The notes beneath the pieces are model-generated. The model was not told the DNA's origin, searched no databases, and worked only from the letters and a program-made list of their open reading frames with translations. Made by a program: the position numbers and the translations under genes. This document shows positions 63,441 to 64,000 of a DNA stretch of 64,000 nucleotides, piece after piece. This DNA is from Diphasiastrum complanatum (lineage: Eukaryota; Streptophyta; Lycopodiopsida; Lycopodiales; Lycopodiaceae): positions 1 through 64,000 of the forward strand of contig MU831880.1 in the NCBI GenBank assembly GCA_029204225.1. The letters are read 5' to 3'. Positions within the stretch are counted from its first letter, which is position 1. Each line of letters begins with the position of its first letter.

Positions 63441-64000
63441 ATCCTTGAAGAGAGTTGGCCACCAGAAACCGGCAAAAGAATTCTCTTAGCCGTTTTTCAG
63501 AAGAGAAATGGCCGGCACCAATACTTTCATGAGTGAGGGAAATTACAGAGGGTATTTCTCCTTCAGTAAGACATCGTCGGACTATTCCATCTGACCCTTG
63601 CTTGTAGAGTTGTCCTGCAATTAACATATAAGGTTTAGTTTTGAGGACCAACGCTCGTTGTTCGGGTTTAGAGAAGGAAGGGTCTATCTGCCCTGAAGTT
63701 AAATATTCGATAATTTCCTTAGCCCATATAGGTGTAGAGTCAACTTGAAAAAGCATTGCATTTGGTAAATCATTGTTGAAGCCTTGATCAGGGGTAAAGG
63801 TTAGGGATTCGGGATAGATGATCTGCTAAAAAATGTTGAACTCCCTTACGAACGACTATCCTAAACTCAAATTCTCTCAATAATAGGATCCATCTAGTAA
63901 TACGACCTGTGGTGCAGGTCTTGTTGTTGAGATACAACAATGCTTGATGATCAGTAAAGAACGCAAAATGTTTTCTTAGAAGATAATGGCGAAACTTCTG
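63424..64000 (-). pseudogene. Ty3-4 RNase H end and H2C2 finger (continues beyond window)
   Basis: From the window edge: F-F-T-D-H-Q-A-L-L-Y-L-N-N-K, W-I-L-L-L-R-E-F and R-K-G-V-Q-H-F-L-A-D-H (RNase H), then a frame break near 63,800. After it I-I-E-Y-L-T-S-G-Q-I, K-P-Y-M-L-I-A-G-Q-L-Y and the His pair T-H-E-S-I-G-A-G-H of the H2C2 finger. Another frame change near 63,480 joins integrase. Confidence 0.8.

Larger units (their letters stand above)
57988..64000 (-). mobile_element. Ty3-4: Ty3/gypsy element inserted in Ty3-3, continuing past the window
   Basis: Minus strand, from the 3' LTR (57988-58798) through polypurine tract, aORF, word-repeat and TATA region, integrase, H2C2 and RNase H; RT, protease, gag and 5' LTR must lie beyond 64,000. 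Frames are longer and less broken than in Ty3-1 and Ty3-2, so it is probably younger. Its LTR interrupts Ty3-3 RT. Confidence 0.85.

Overview
This window is plant nuclear DNA. It shows retrotransposons with plant-type primer sites (initiator tRNA-Met for the Copia elements and the chromovirus, tRNA-Asp for the other Ty3 elements) and one two-exon MAP kinase of the plant-specific group C (MPK1/2/7/14 type). One host gene in 64 kb, surrounded by nested and decayed LTR elements, fits a large-genome vascular plant; a gymnosperm or other non-angiosperm lineage is my guess, not something the sequence proves.

Layout. 0.6-10.5 kb: an old Copia element (Co-1, + strand) split by a young, apparently intact Copia element (Co-2, - strand, 1262-7125). 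10.7-17.2 kb: a 5'-truncated Ty3/gypsy element (Ty3-1, +). 17.3-18.4 kb: a protease-like scrap and the 3' end of a Co-2 relative (Co-3). 18.4-19.9 kb: nothing recognised. 19.9-26.2 kb: a deleted chromodomain Ty3 element with both LTRs (Chr-1, -). 26.6-31.3 kb: Copia fragments Co-4 (-), Co-5 (+, with 3' LTR) and Co-6 (+). 31.3-41.9 kb: Ty3 fragment f1, the nearly full-length but deleted Ty3-2 (-), and fragment f2. 41.9-46.6 kb: a small tRNA-like SINE candidate, then the MAP kinase gene (-) with its upstream region. 46.6-49.5 kb: mostly unrecognised, with an RT remnant, a poly-C run, a GC-rich patch and an LTR scrap. 49.6-51.3 kb: Copia Co-7 in an internal-LTR-PBS-internal order. 51.3-58 kb: Ty3 fragment f3 and Ty3-3 (+). 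58-64 kb: Ty3-4 (-), inserted into Ty3-3 and running off the window.

The most interesting signal is a shared plan in the non-chromodomain Ty3 elements. Downstream of integrase, in sense orientation, each carries an extra long reading frame (called aORF here) that ends at the polypurine tract. Its N-terminal and C-terminal regions can be aligned by eye between elements. A non-coding stretch in front of it holds a TATA box about 120-150 bp before the ATG, and many copies, in both orientations, of a short element-specific word (GCGAAGGTTC, GCGAGAGTT or GCGAATTCT type). The same kind of word is also concentrated in the 5' leaders between primer-binding site and gag. I infer an internal promoter or RNA-signal module serving an accessory protein.
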